Below are positions 24,073 through 31,579 of a stretch of DNA of 36,903 nt, in pieces. Position 1 is the stretch's first letter; each line of letters begins with the position of its first letter. The notes under the pieces are model-generated. The model saw only the letters and a list, made by a program, of their open reading frames with translations, did no database searches and had not been told where the DNA came from. Source of the DNA: an uncultured Acidimicrobiaceae bacterium (GTDB lineage Bacteria > Actinomycetota > Acidimicrobiia > Acidimicrobiales > RAAP-2); the NCBI GenBank assembly GCA_903894295.1, contig CAITPI010000071.1:1-36903 (forward strand). Direction: 5' to 3'. Made by a program: the position numbers and the translations under genes.

Positions 24073-25755
24073 CTAAGCCGAGATGGGTCGGGTTGGCCGG
24101 ATGACCCGCCAGATGGCCCGGGTCAATGAAGGTCGCTGCTGCTGGTCCGACCGCTCTTCGAGTCGGGCCCGGATGATGGCCCGTCGCTCCTGGAGATCTT
24201 CAAAGGTGATGGCATCGGCGTCCTCGGTGAAGCCGAGGGCCGCCCGGTAGCCGTCGAGGTCGATCACGTCTTCGCCGACCTCCATGCCGATCTCGCGGGC
24301 GATCCGGTCGCCGTGACGTTCGGCGAAGAAGGTCACAATCGCGATGATCTCGGCGAGGATGTCGACGTCGGGCGCCATGGTGGCCATGGCACCGTTCAGG
24401 AACAGCATGTCCTTGATGAACAGCATCAACTCCTTCGGCAGCCGGGCGCCGTAGCCGAGGAGTGATTTGGTGATCTCCCGCAACTCGTTCACCATCTCGT
24501 CGGCGGTGAGCGTGGTGGGATCGACGGCCGGTTTGTCGAGCCCCAGATCGTCGATCACCGCCTGGATGTCGGTGTCGAACGGCAGGGCTCCCAGATCCCG
24601 CAATGCTGCGATCTGGGCCTTGATGTCGTTGGTCGTCGAGCCGGTCTGGAGGCGGAGGAAGGCGAGGCGTTTGCGCTCGTCGAGTCGTCCCGTGATGCCG
24701 AAGTCCAACAAGGCGATGGTCCCGTCGGCCTGCACCATCATGTTGCCGCCATGAAGGTCGCCGTGGAAGACACCGTGGATGAGCGCTCCCTCGAGGAAGG
24801 CGATCAGGCTCTGTCGGAGCACCGCTGCGGTGTCGATGCCGGCGCGACGCATGCCCTCGGCGTCGTTCCAACTGAATCCCCGGAGCTGCTCCATGACGAG
24901 GACCCGGCGGGTGACCAGTTCGGGATGGGGCCGGGGCACGACGATGTAGCCCAGTTCGGTCTCGGCAAAGACCTGGGCGATGTCCATCATGTTCTCGGCC
25001 TCCAGGCGGAAGTCGAGTTCCTCGACGATGGTCTCGGCGAAGAGGTCGACGAGGGCCGGGGGATTGGCCAACGCCGCCACCGGGATCCGTCCGATCAGGT
25101 GCGGGGCGATCCACGCCATGGCGGCGATGTCCTTCCTCACCCGTTGGCCGACCGTCCGGCGCTGGACCTTGACCACGACCCGCTCGCCGGTCCGCAGCGT
25201 GGCCGCATGAACCTGGGCGATCGAGGCCGAGGCCAACGGCGTGCGGTCGAAGGACACGAAGACCTCGGCCAGAGGCCGGCCGAGGTCTTCTTCGATGGTC
25301 TGGCGGACGATCCGGAACGGCTCGGGCTTGACCCGGTCCCGAAGGAGACGGAACTCCTCGACCAACTCTTCGGGAAAGATGCCTTCCCCGGCCGAGATGA
25401 TCTGGCCCAGCTTGATGTAGGTGGGACCCAGATGCTCGAAGGCCGGCCGCAGTCTCCGGGCCACCCCGCCCCGGGAGTCCGGAGTCCCCCGCTCGTTTCG
25501 GCCCCAGCCGATGAGCGCCGAGCCCAGCCGGTAGCCGACCTGGGTGATGCGCACAAGGGAGGGGATCTGCCCGGGTTTCGTGAGGGTGGTGGCGAGTGCC
25601 GATGCCTGCGCCCGCAGGCTCTCCATGCTCCCTCCGGCGTCGACGGGTCGGCGCCAACCCATCTCGCGGCGAACCACTGACCATGGGCCGGTTGTGGTGT
25701 ACGCCCCGGGATCCTCGTCCCGTTGGACCGGCCTGCCCGCCGGTGAAGTGGTCAT
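24073..25755 (-). CDS. ABC1/AarF/UbiB family atypical kinase
   Basis: A 560-residue protein-kinase-like ATPase of the UbiB/ADCK family, linked elsewhere to isoprenoid-lipid and quinone metabolism. Family hallmarks in order are the KxGQ motif in YIKLGQIISA (113-122), SASIAQVHAA in place of the glycine-rich loop, the ATP-site Lys in VVVKVQRR, the ExD motif EELDFRLEA, the catalytic HGDLHGGNMM and the metal-binding LLDFG. The C-terminus is helical with hydrophobic stretches (ELMLFIKDMLFLNGAMATM). It is the last gene of the fab operon, 10 bases after fabF. In a menaquinone organism its role is uncertain. Confidence 0.9.
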   Translation of the reverse strand: MTTSPAGRPVQRDEDPGAYTTTGPWSVVRREMGWRRPVDAGGSMESLRAQASALATTLTKPGQIPSLVRITQVGYRLGSALIGWGRNERGTPDSRGGVARRLRPAFEHLGPTYIKLGQIISAGEGIFPEELVEEFRLLRDRVKPEPFRIVRQTIEEDLGRPLAEVFVSFDRTPLASASIAQVHAATLRTGERVVVKVQRRTVGQRVRKDIAAMAWIAPHLIGRIPVAALANPPALVDLFAETIVEELDFRLEAENMMDIAQVFAETELGYIVVPRPHPELVTRRVLVMEQLRGFSWNDAEGMRRAGIDTAAVLRQSLIAFLEGALIHGVFHGDLHGGNMMVQADGTIALLDFGITGRLDERKRLAFLRLQTGSTTNDIKAQIAALRDLGALPFDTDIQAVIDDLGLDKPAVDPTTLTADEMVNELREITKSLLGYGARLPKELMLFIKDMLFLNGAMATMAPDVDILAEIIAIVTFFAERHGDRIAREIGMEVGEDVIDLDGYRAALGFTEDADAITFEDLQERRAIIRARLEERSDQQQRPSLTRAIWRVIRPTRPISA

Positions 25756-25765
25756 GACGGTCGGA

Positions 25766-26962
25766 TCACGCGGGCGCGATCACCAGTGAGCCGTTGTGGC
25801 CACCAAAGCCAAACGAGTTGGACAGGACGGGCCCGGGAGTCCAGGGCCGGGCCGCCCCGTGGACGATGTCGAGATGGATGTCAGGATCGGGTTCTCCGTA
25901 GCCGGCCGTTGGCGGAATCAACCCGCGGTCGATGGTGAGGACGGCCGCCACCGCCTCGATGGCTCCGGCGGCCCCGAGACCGTGTCCGGTGATCCCCTTG
26001 GTCGAGGTGACCGGAGGGGAGTTCTCGCCGAACAGGGAGTTGATGGCGTCCGACTCGGCCTTGTCGTTCAACGGTGTGGAGGTTCCGTGGGCATTGATGT
26101 GCCTGATGTCACCCGGCTCCAGTCCGGCGTCGGCGATGGCGTAGGCCATGCACGAGGCCGCTCCGGTTCCGCCCGGGACGGGTGCGGTGATGTGGTGGGC
26201 GTCTCCGGTGCTCCCGGCGCCGGCCAACTCGCCGTAGATGCGCGCCCCGCGGGCAACGGCCCGGTCCCAGTCCTCGAGCACCAGGGCGCCGGCGCCTTCG
26301 GTGATGACGAATCCGTCCCGGCGAACGTCAAAGGGGCGGGAATGGCCCGAGGTCGAAAGGGCCGTCATGTTGGCAAACGCGGCGATGCCGACCGGCGTCA
26401 TGCCGGCTTCTCCGGCGCCGCCGATCACGACGTCGCAGCGGCCGGAGGCGATCAGCCAGGCGGCGTGGGCGATGGAGTGGGCTCCGGCGGCACATGCGGT
26501 GGTGATCGTCTCCGACGGACCGTGCCATCCGAGGTTGATCGAGACGGCAGCCGCCCCGGCGTTGGTCATCATCATTGGCACCAGACGGGGGGAGACCCGG
26601 CGGGCTCCCCGTTCGGCGTAGACCAGAATCTGGGTCTCCAGGGACTCCAGACCGCCCACCCCGGTCCCCATGACCACGCCGGAGCGTTCCGGATCGGCGT
26701 CGAGATCTCCGGCATCGGCGACCGCCATGGCGGCCACGGCCACGCTGAACTGGGCGAACCGGTCGATCTGGCGCGCCTCTTTGGTCGTGAACCACTGTTC
26801 GGGATCGAAGTCGGTGGCCCGACGCTCTCCCTCCATCGGTTCGCCCAGCAGGCCGTTCCACAGTGCGTCGGTTCCGACCCCACAGCAGGTGACGACTCCG
26901 AGTCCGGTGATGGCGACCCGACGCCCGGGGATCGGGCCGTTCGGGCCCACGCCAAGGTGCAT
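25766..26962 (-). CDS. fabF: 3-oxoacyl-ACP synthase II (KAS II)
   Basis: Thiolase-fold condensing enzyme for fatty-acid elongation with malonyl-ACP. The 398-residue protein has VAITGLGVVTCCG, the active-site Cys157 in TITTACAAGAHSI, the first His in INAHGTSTPLNDKAE, the Lys and second His in STKGITGHGLGAAGAIEA, and the C-terminal NSFGFGGHNGS. All three catalytic groups are present, so it is a true condensing enzyme rather than a chain-length factor. ATG 26962 shares a base with the acpP stop (TGATG). No fabH is present here. Confidence 0.94.
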   Translation of the reverse strand: MHLGVGPNGPIPGRRVAITGLGVVTCCGVGTDALWNGLLGEPMEGERRATDFDPEQWFTTKEARQIDRFAQFSVAVAAMAVADAGDLDADPERSGVVMGTGVGGLESLETQILVYAERGARRVSPRLVPMMMTNAGAAAVSINLGWHGPSETITTACAAGAHSIAHAAWLIASGRCDVVIGGAGEAGMTPVGIAAFANMTALSTSGHSRPFDVRRDGFVITEGAGALVLEDWDRAVARGARIYGELAGAGSTGDAHHITAPVPGGTGAASCMAYAIADAGLEPGDIRHINAHGTSTPLNDKAESDAINSLFGENSPPVTSTKGITGHGLGAAGAIEAVAAVLTIDRGLIPPTAGYGEPDPDIHLDIVHGAARPWTPGPVLSNSFGFGGHNGSLVIAPA

Positions 26963-27201
26963 CAGATCTTGGCGACGATCAGTTCGAAGGCCTGGCCGAT
27001 GGTGTCGATGCCTTCGAGCTCACTTTCGTCAACCGAGACGTCGAACTCCTCTTCGAGGGCCATCACCAGTTCCACCAGGTCCAGGCTGTCGGCGTCCAGA
27101 TCTTCGGTGAAGCGGGCCTCGCGGGTCACTTTGTCCGCCGGGACCTGGAGAACCTCGACGGCGCACTCCTGAAACTTGGCGAAAGCCTGGTCGTTATCCA
27201 C
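26962..27201 (-). CDS. acpP: Acyl carrier protein
   Basis: A 79-residue acidic four-helix carrier. The phosphopantetheine attachment Ser39 lies in the DSL motif (LDADSLDLVEL), followed by the conserved helix ALEEEFDVSV. GTG 27201 is preferred over upstream in-frame starts because AAGGAG lies seven bases before it and the product then has normal ACP length. The 159 bases between fabG and acpP contain a TAACCT hexamer (27238-27243, minus strand) that could be an internal promoter with a leader of about 30 bases. Overlap with fabF couples the carrier to its synthase. Confidence 0.95.
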   Translation of the reverse strand: MDNDQAFAKFQECAVEVLQVPADKVTREARFTEDLDADSLDLVELVMALEEEFDVSVDESELEGIDTIGQAFELIVAKI

Positions 27202-27237
27202 TGCACTACTCCTTGAAGTTGTCGGTTGCTGGGTACA

Positions 27238-27243
27238 GGTTAG
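27238..27243 (-). promoter_or_regulatory. Possible internal -10 (TAACCT) before acpP
   Basis: TAACCT on the minus strand lies 36 bases before GTG 27201, which has its own AAGGAG site. It would let acpP-fabF be made at a higher level than fabD-fabG, as carrier protein usually is. Confidence 0.3.
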
Positions 27244-27360
27244 GCCACGCCGTAGCGCCGCCGGGCCGGGAAAGTGGCGGTGTTGGCCGGTTGTCCCGGA
27301 GAAATCCACCACGGAATTCCTGGCCAGATTAGTTCGTTGCCACCGGGTAGCCGGGGAGGT

Positions 27361-28137
27361 TCAAAGGCCCATGGCCAATCCACCGTCAACGGCCAGTACT
27401 GCCCCGGTGATGTAGGCGGCGCCCGGTGAGGCCAGAAAACCGACGGTGGCTGCGATCTCTTCCGGTTCGGCCAGTCGGCCGAGGGGCACCTGGGCCTGGA
27501 ACTGGGCGAGCTGTTCGTCCGGCAAGGCGTGGAGCATCTCCGTGTTGACGAGACCGGGGGCAACGACATTCACCGTGATGCTGCGGGACGCCACCTCCCG
27601 GGCCATCGCCCGGGCCATGCCCACCAGTCCGGCCTTGGCTGCTGCGTAGTTGGCCTGACCGGCCGATCCGAGGAAGGCGCCGACCGACGACATGACGATG
27701 ATCCGGCCCCGCCGTTGCCGGAGCATCTTTGTCATGGCCCGTTTGGCCACCCGGAAGACCGCCGTCAGATTGGTCTCGATCACGTCCGACCAGGCGTCTT
27801 CGCTCATCCGCAACACCAGGGTGTCCCGGGTGATGCCGGCGTTGGCGACGAGCACCTCGACCGGACCCCAGGCCTCTTCGACCAGGGAGAACATCGCCTC
27901 CACCTGTTCGGCATGGGTCATGTCGCAGGTCAGGTTCAGGAACCGGTCGTCGCCGGGGTCCGACTGCGTCCATTCGGGGCCGAGTACGCCCGTGCGCGAC
28001 GTGATGGCCACCCGGTCACCCTGGTCGAGGAACCACCGGGCGCAGGCGCCGCCGATGCCCCGGGTGCCACCGGTGACCAGGACCACCCGGGAGGAGTCGG
28101 TCGAAGGTTCTCCTGAGGTGCCGGTCTCCTCGGTCAT
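27361..28137 (-). CDS. fabG: 3-oxoacyl-ACP reductase
   Basis: NADP(H)-dependent short-chain reductase for the ketoreduction step of fatty-acid synthesis. The 258-residue protein has the nucleotide loop VTGGTRGIGG (about 21-30), the structural LVANAGITRD, the catalytic Ser151 in IVMSSVGAFLG, Tyr164/Lys168 in QANYAAAKAG, and the C-terminal ITGAVLAVDGG. An N-terminal polar stretch of about 15 residues precedes the fold. ATG 28137 shares a base with the fabD stop (TGATG); GTG 28140 is also in frame. Other SDR roles are possible in principle, but the operon supports FabG. Confidence 0.92.
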   Translation of the reverse strand: MTEETGTSGEPSTDSSRVVLVTGGTRGIGGACARWFLDQGDRVAITSRTGVLGPEWTQSDPGDDRFLNLTCDMTHAEQVEAMFSLVEEAWGPVEVLVANAGITRDTLVLRMSEDAWSDVIETNLTAVFRVAKRAMTKMLRQRRGRIIVMSSVGAFLGSAGQANYAAAKAGLVGMARAMAREVASRSITVNVVAPGLVNTEMLHALPDEQLAQFQAQVPLGRLAEPEEIAATVGFLASPGAAYITGAVLAVDGGLAMGL

Positions 28138-29387
28138 CACGATCCTTTCGAGCGGACCCAGGCCACGGGCTGGCCCTCGACCACCCGTTCGCCCCGAACG
28201 GCCAGCCAGCGGACCAGCAGGCCGTCAAAGGGGGTCCGGACATCGGTCAGGCCAACCGTGCCTACCCGGTCGCCGACCATGAGGCGGGCGGCCGGGGTGC
28301 CGGCCGGGGTCTGGTTGGTGCTGGCGGTGGCTTCGGCCAACGCCGAGGTCTCGAGGGCCACGAGGGCAGGATCCGGCTCGAAGACGCCCGGGGCCGGGGC
28401 GACCACGACCCGTTCGGACGTATAGAGATGCTCACCCTGCTCGCCCGGATGGCTGGCCGCCCATTCGTCGGCTCCGGCGATGGCGTCAATGAGTTTGTCG
28501 AGGTCGTCGGGCACGGCCACCGACACGCCCTTCACGTCGGGCACGGAACGACGGACGAGACCGGTGAGCACTCCGCCCGGGCCCAACTCCACCAGCAGGG
28601 AGGCTCCACGGCCCGCCAGGGTTTCCAGTGTGTGCCGCCAGCGCACCGGGCTGCAGAGTTGGGACGAGAGCAGGCCGGGCCACTCGGAGGCGTCGGTGTG
28701 CACCCGGGCGTCCACATTGGCCACCACCGGGATCTCCGGGGCGTGGAACTCCACCGATTCGATGACCTTCCGCAGCCGGGCCCGGGCCGGCAGCATCAAC
28801 TGGGTGTGGAACGCTCCCGACACCGGTATGGGCAGCACCTTGCGGGCGCCCAGGGTCTTGGCCGCCTCGCTGGCGGCGGCGATGCCTTCCAGGGTGCCGG
28901 CGATCACCACCTGGCCGGGTGCGTTGTAGTTCGCAACCCAGACATCGGACTCGGCCCGACGGCATGCCGCATCGGCGTCCTCGTCGGAGATGCCCAACAG
29001 GGCCGCCATCGTCCCCGGCTCGGCATCGGCCGCTTCCTGCATGGCCAGACCCCGCTCGACGACCAGCGCCAGACCGTCCGGCAGGGACAGGGCGCCCGAT
29101 GCCACGAGAGCCGAGTATTCGCCCAGGCTGTGGCCGGCACAGGCGGCCGGGAACAGTCCGAGTCGCTCGACGGCGTCCAGGACCACCATGGACATCACAA
29201 AGGTCGCCAACTGGGCGTTCGACGTCTGGGTCAGGACGTCCATCGGAGCGTCAAGGAGGAGTTCACCGAGATCCCGGTCGACGTAGTTCGACGCCTCTTC
29301 GACCACTTCCCAGGAGGGGTGGTCCACCCACGGCCGACCCATGCCGGCCCGTTGTGAACCTTGTCCGGGAAACGTGAAGGACAGCAA
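28137..29387 (-). CDS. fabD: Malonyl-CoA:ACP transacylase with C-terminal biotinyl/lipoyl-like domain
   Basis: Residues 1-305 are a complete FabD. They contain FPGQGSQ (Gln9), the nucleophile Ser87 in AGHSLGE, Arg112 in ERGLAMQ, NYNAPGQVVIAG, and His194 in SGAFHTQLM, so malonyl transfer to ACP is expected. The protein then continues for about 110 residues, where E. coli-type FabD stops. Residues 326-412 look like a biotin-carrier/lipoyl barrel: RVVVAPAPGVFEP, then MVGDRVGTVGL, VRTPFDGLLVRWL and GERVVEGQPVAWV. The EAMKM motif with the biotinylated Lys is replaced by GLTD, so it should not be biotinylated. The start is TTG 29387 behind AGAGGAG. First gene of the fab operon. Confidence 0.9.
   Translation of the reverse strand: MLSFTFPGQGSQRAGMGRPWVDHPSWEVVEEASNYVDRDLGELLLDAPMDVLTQTSNAQLATFVMSMVVLDAVERLGLFPAACAGHSLGEYSALVASGALSLPDGLALVVERGLAMQEAADAEPGTMAALLGISDEDADAACRRAESDVWVANYNAPGQVVIAGTLEGIAAASEAAKTLGARKVLPIPVSGAFHTQLMLPARARLRKVIESVEFHAPEIPVVANVDARVHTDASEWPGLLSSQLCSPVRWRHTLETLAGRGASLLVELGPGGVLTGLVRRSVPDVKGVSVAVPDDLDKLIDAIAGADEWAASHPGEQGEHLYTSERVVVAPAPGVFEPDPALVALETSALAEATASTNQTPAGTPAARLMVGDRVGTVGLTDVRTPFDGLLVRWLAVRGERVVEGQPVAWVRSKGS
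28152..28412 (-). other. Degenerate biotin-carrier-like domain fused to FabD
   Basis: This segment encodes FabD residues 326-412. The order of elements follows the biotin carboxyl carrier fold: an 'APxxGxF' first strand, an Ala/Thr-rich insertion of about 25 residues, 'VGDxVxxV', a turn where EAMKM should be, 'TPFDGxLV', 'V..GxxVxxGQPVxxV'. The domain call rests on pattern reading only. Confidence 0.62.
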
Positions 29388-29472
29388 GCGAAACTCCTCT
29401 CATGTGGTCGTCTGGTTCGGCCGTGCCGGTCTGGAGTGTCAGGAACCCCTTTCGCCTCGGGAAAGTGTCCCA

Positions 29473-29489
29473 CGGAATCCGCCGGAATC
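29473..29489. repeat. Direct repeat CGGAATC x2 upstream of fabD
   Basis: CGGAATC at 29473-29479 and 29483-29489, centres ten bases apart (one helical turn). The surrounding region also has three GTGTC copies (near 29435, 29464 and 29490). Possible operator for the fab operon. Confidence 0.3.
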
Positions 29490-29572
29490 GGTGTCTTGCC
29501 CGGCCCGGCCCGCTCGGGGCACAGCCGGGTGGCACCCCTTCGACAGTCGGCCACGGCGAAGGACTGCGGGAG

Positions 29573-29658
29573 TGGTGCCCGGGGCGGGATTCGAACCCGC
29601 ACGCCCTTTCGGACAGTGGATTTTGAGTCCACCGCGTCTGCCATTCCGCCACCCGGGC
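29573..29658 (-). tRNA. tRNA-Leu(CAA)
   Basis: A full cloverleaf on the minus strand, 86 nt including an encoded CCA (29575-29573). The acceptor stem is GCCCGGG/CCCGGGC, the anticodon stem GTGGA/TCCAC has loop CTCAAAA (anticodon CAA, reading UUG), and a long variable arm GTCC-GAAA-GGGC marks a class II tRNA. The T arm GCGGG-TTCGAAT-CCCGC is perfect. Class II plus CAA gives leucine. It lies upstream of fabD on the same strand and is divergent from menC. Confidence 0.97.
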
Positions 29659-29671
29659 TGGTGAAGGCCCG

Positions 29672-29677
29672 ATGCTA
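29672..29677 (-). promoter_or_regulatory. -10 hexamer TAGCAT of tRNA-Leu
   Basis: TAGCAT (minus strand) ends 13 bases before the tRNA 5' end at 29658, so the precursor would have a leader of about seven bases. It is 18 bases from the menC -10 on the other strand. Confidence 0.45.
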
Positions 29678-29695
29678 CCGCTTCTGTCCCGACCC

Positions 29696-29701
29696 TATGC
29701 T
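29696..29701 (+). promoter_or_regulatory. -10 hexamer TATGCT of menC
   Basis: TATGCT is six bases before ATG 29708 and is close to the TATAAT consensus; it predicts a leaderless menC mRNA and fixes the start. Confidence 0.58.
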
Positions 29702-29707
29702 CGAACC

Positions 29708-31012
29708 ATGGCGAGAACTTCGGGGACCGGGGGATCGGGTGATGTTCGCCGACCCACCCTGTCCGCCGCTTGGGCGACGGTGGCCGCACCGGAGGGATGG
29801 AGCATCCGGGCGGCCGAAGTGCTGACCGTCGAGCTGCCGTTCCGTCGTCCGGTGCGCACGGCCAAGGGTACCCACTCATCCCGACCCCTTGCGCTGGTCC
29901 ATCTGGTCGGAGCGACCGCCGACGGCTCGGTGCCGGCTGTTCACGGTTGGGGTGAGTGTGCCGCTCTGGCCGACACGACCTACGAGGCCGAGGACGTGGA
30001 CTCGTGTGCGGACGTCCTCGCCGACAAACTGCTCCCCGCGCTCGTCGACTCCGACCGGTATGGACAGGTGACGCGGCTGCCCGAACTTTCGGCGCTGGTG
30101 CCCGACGCCCCGTTGGCGTTTGCCGCCATGGAGATGGCCGTGGCGGACCTGTGGCTTCGGGCCAGTGGGCGTTCCCTGGCCGGGGTCCTGGGCGTCGCGG
30201 GGTCCTGGGTGGAGGCGGGCGCGGTGATCGGCATCACCGACGACCTCGGGGCGCTGGAAACCGAGGTCGGACGGCTTCGCCAACGCGGCTTTCGTCGGAT
30301 CAAGGTGAAGATCGAGCCGGGGTGGGACGTGGTTCCCCTCGAACGTCTCGCCGACCGTTTTCCGGATCTCGTGCTTTGTGCCGACGCCAACGGTTCCTAT
30401 GGCCCCGCAGCGTGGAACGACCCGACCGGGTCGTCGACTCCCACGCCGGGGGACAAGGCGGGCGCCACCTTTGGTCGGTGGCTGCGGGAGAACGGCGGGG
30501 TGCTGGCTGCGCTCGAACAGCCGTTTTCCCCCAACGCCGGGACTGACGAGCAGGTCCGGGCGCTCGATGGTCTCGGAACAGCGGTGGCCCTCGACGAAGG
30601 CGTTCACTCACCTTTGGACGTCGACGAAGCGCTCCGGAGGGGTCTCGCCACCGGCGTCTGCGTGAAGCCGGCCCGCCTGGGCGGGATCGGGGCCACCCTG
30701 GCCGGCCTGGACCGGTGGGGGACACCGAGCCGTTCCGTCTGGATCGGGGGGCGCTATGAGTCCGGTTTCTCCCGGGGAGTCCTCGCCACCCTGTCGGCCC
30801 TGGAAGAAGTGAACGTCCCGGGGGATCTCCAGCCTTCGACGGACTACCTGGCGGATGACCTGGTGGCCGGCGAGCAGCCGGTTCGACGGGCGAAGTCGGA
30901 GAACGGCGGGGAAGTCATCGAGGTCCCGGTTCCTTTGGGTCCTGGCATGGGCCCTCCACCGGAGACCGGACGGGTGGAGACCTTTCTGACGTCAAGAATC
31001 CGTGTCCTTTGA
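29708..31012 (+). CDS. menC: o-Succinylbenzoate synthase (enolase superfamily)
   Basis: Mg-dependent dehydratase converting SHCHC to o-succinylbenzoate in menaquinone synthesis. The 434-residue protein has the N-terminal capping domain with LPFRRPVRTAKGTHSSR and GWGECAAL. In the barrel, the KxK base pair is Lys199/Lys201 (IKVKIEPGWD), metal ligands are in CADANGSYG (Asp226), LEQPF (Glu270) and ALDEGVHS, and the opposing Lys320 is in VCVKPARLGG. Two Pro/Gly-rich insertions make it longer than most MenC. Enolase-superfamily members can be N-acylamino-acid racemases or dipeptide epimerases, but menF and menG in the window favour MenC. The start follows from TATGCT. Confidence 0.85.
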   Translation: MARTSGTGGSGDVRRPTLSAAWATVAAPEGWSIRAAEVLTVELPFRRPVRTAKGTHSSRPLALVHLVGATADGSVPAVHGWGECAALADTTYEAEDVDSCADVLADKLLPALVDSDRYGQVTRLPELSALVPDAPLAFAAMEMAVADLWLRASGRSLAGVLGVAGSWVEAGAVIGITDDLGALETEVGRLRQRGFRRIKVKIEPGWDVVPLERLADRFPDLVLCADANGSYGPAAWNDPTGSSTPTPGDKAGATFGRWLRENGGVLAALEQPFSPNAGTDEQVRALDGLGTAVALDEGVHSPLDVDEALRRGLATGVCVKPARLGGIGATLAGLDRWGTPSRSVWIGGRYESGFSRGVLATLSALEEVNVPGDLQPSTDYLADDLVAGEQPVRRAKSENGGEVIEVPVPLGPGMGPPPETGRVETFLTSRIRVL

Positions 31013-31092
31013 GGACCCCGGGAGAAACCATTGAACCATTCCGAACCTGTCTCTGTCGGCTCCGACCCGATCGGGACGGCGGGAGTGGAACC

Positions 31093-31130
31093 GGACACGG
31101 CCGCGGGTCTTCTCGTGATTTGCCGTGTCC
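31093..31130. repeat. 8-bp inverted repeat between menC and the small coiled-coil gene
   Basis: GGACACGG (31093-31100) and CCGTGTCC (31123-31130) are perfectly complementary with 22 bases between. Pairing can extend to CCGG/CCGG past a TT bulge. It lies 81 bases after menC and 18 bases before the next -10, so it could be a terminator or an operator. Confidence 0.4.
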
Positions 31131-31148
31131 TTCCGGGAACGGTTGATC

Positions 31149-31154
31149 TACACT
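31149..31154 (+). promoter_or_regulatory. -10 hexamer TACACT of the small coiled-coil gene
   Basis: TACACT is nine bases before ATG 31164. It decides against the earlier in-frame start at 31125. Confidence 0.48.
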
Positions 31155-31163
31155 GGAAGACCC

Positions 31164-31460
31164 ATGAGACAAGCCCTGCTGGAGCGTAAACTCTCGGACA
31201 ACCGGGCCCGGTTGGACAAGGCGCGGCGTGAGTTGAGCGTGCTCGAGGAACAACTCGTGGCGGTGAACGAAGTGGCTGACGACAGCCGCCTGAAAGCCAT
31301 CGTGGCCGAGACCCCGTTGGCCTCGCAGGAGTTCGCCGACGTCAACCGACACGTGACGGCCATGCTGCGCTCGAGGAGCCACCTGCAAGAAGAGATCCGG
31401 GCCCTCGAACAGCGTCAGGAAGACCTGATCGACCGGATTGTCGCCGACGCCCGGTTCTGA
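31164..31460 (+). CDS. Small coiled-coil protein of unknown function (98 aa)
   Basis: I do not recognise a named family. The 98-residue product is highly charged and predicted helical, with two heptad-rich stretches: LLERKLSDNRARLDKARREL...VLEEQLVAV (about 4-36) and LRSRSHLQEEIRALEQRQEDLIDRIV (about 68-94), separated by a Pro-containing hinge (TPLASQEF). This suggests a helical hairpin coiled coil. There is no cysteine, membrane segment or signal peptide. The start MRQALLERK is set by TACACT nine bases upstream. It is followed by the ANTAR regulator with a separate promoter, so it may be monocistronic. Confidence 0.72.
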   Translation: MRQALLERKLSDNRARLDKARRELSVLEEQLVAVNEVADDSRLKAIVAETPLASQEFADVNRHVTAMLRSRSHLQEEIRALEQRQEDLIDRIVADARF

Positions 31461-31474
31461 CCCGGGAGTTCGTC

Positions 31475-31480
31475 TACTCT
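31475..31480 (+). promoter_or_regulatory. -10 hexamer TACTCT of the ANTAR regulator gene
   Basis: TACTCT lies about 100 bases before ATG 31580, giving a 5' UTR of about 93 bases. This is one of the few genes here with a real leader. Confidence 0.4.
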
Positions 31481-31486
31481 GCGTCA

Positions 31487-31579
31487 TTCCGACGTTCCGC
31501 ACGGATCGTGAACCACCGTGTGGCCGCCGGCGACCGGAAACGCCCGTAACAAGCCTGTAGCCCGAAAGGACCCCACAAG
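31487..31579 (+). promoter_or_regulatory. 5' UTR of the ANTAR regulator with two small hairpins
   Basis: CACGG/CCGTG (31500-31504 with 31516-31520) and GGCG/CGCC (31529-31532 with 31541-31544) can pair, and AAAGGA (about 31564-31569) is a ribosome-binding site. ANTAR proteins bind paired RNA hairpins, so self-control is conceivable, but the stems are short and the six-base loops of known ANTAR targets are not evident. Confidence 0.28.

Noticed and set aside
29573-29658. tRNA-Leu considered as an integration (att) site for a mobile element
   Set aside because: No integrase, no repeated 3' tRNA fragment and no compositional change on either side; flanks are core fab and men genes.
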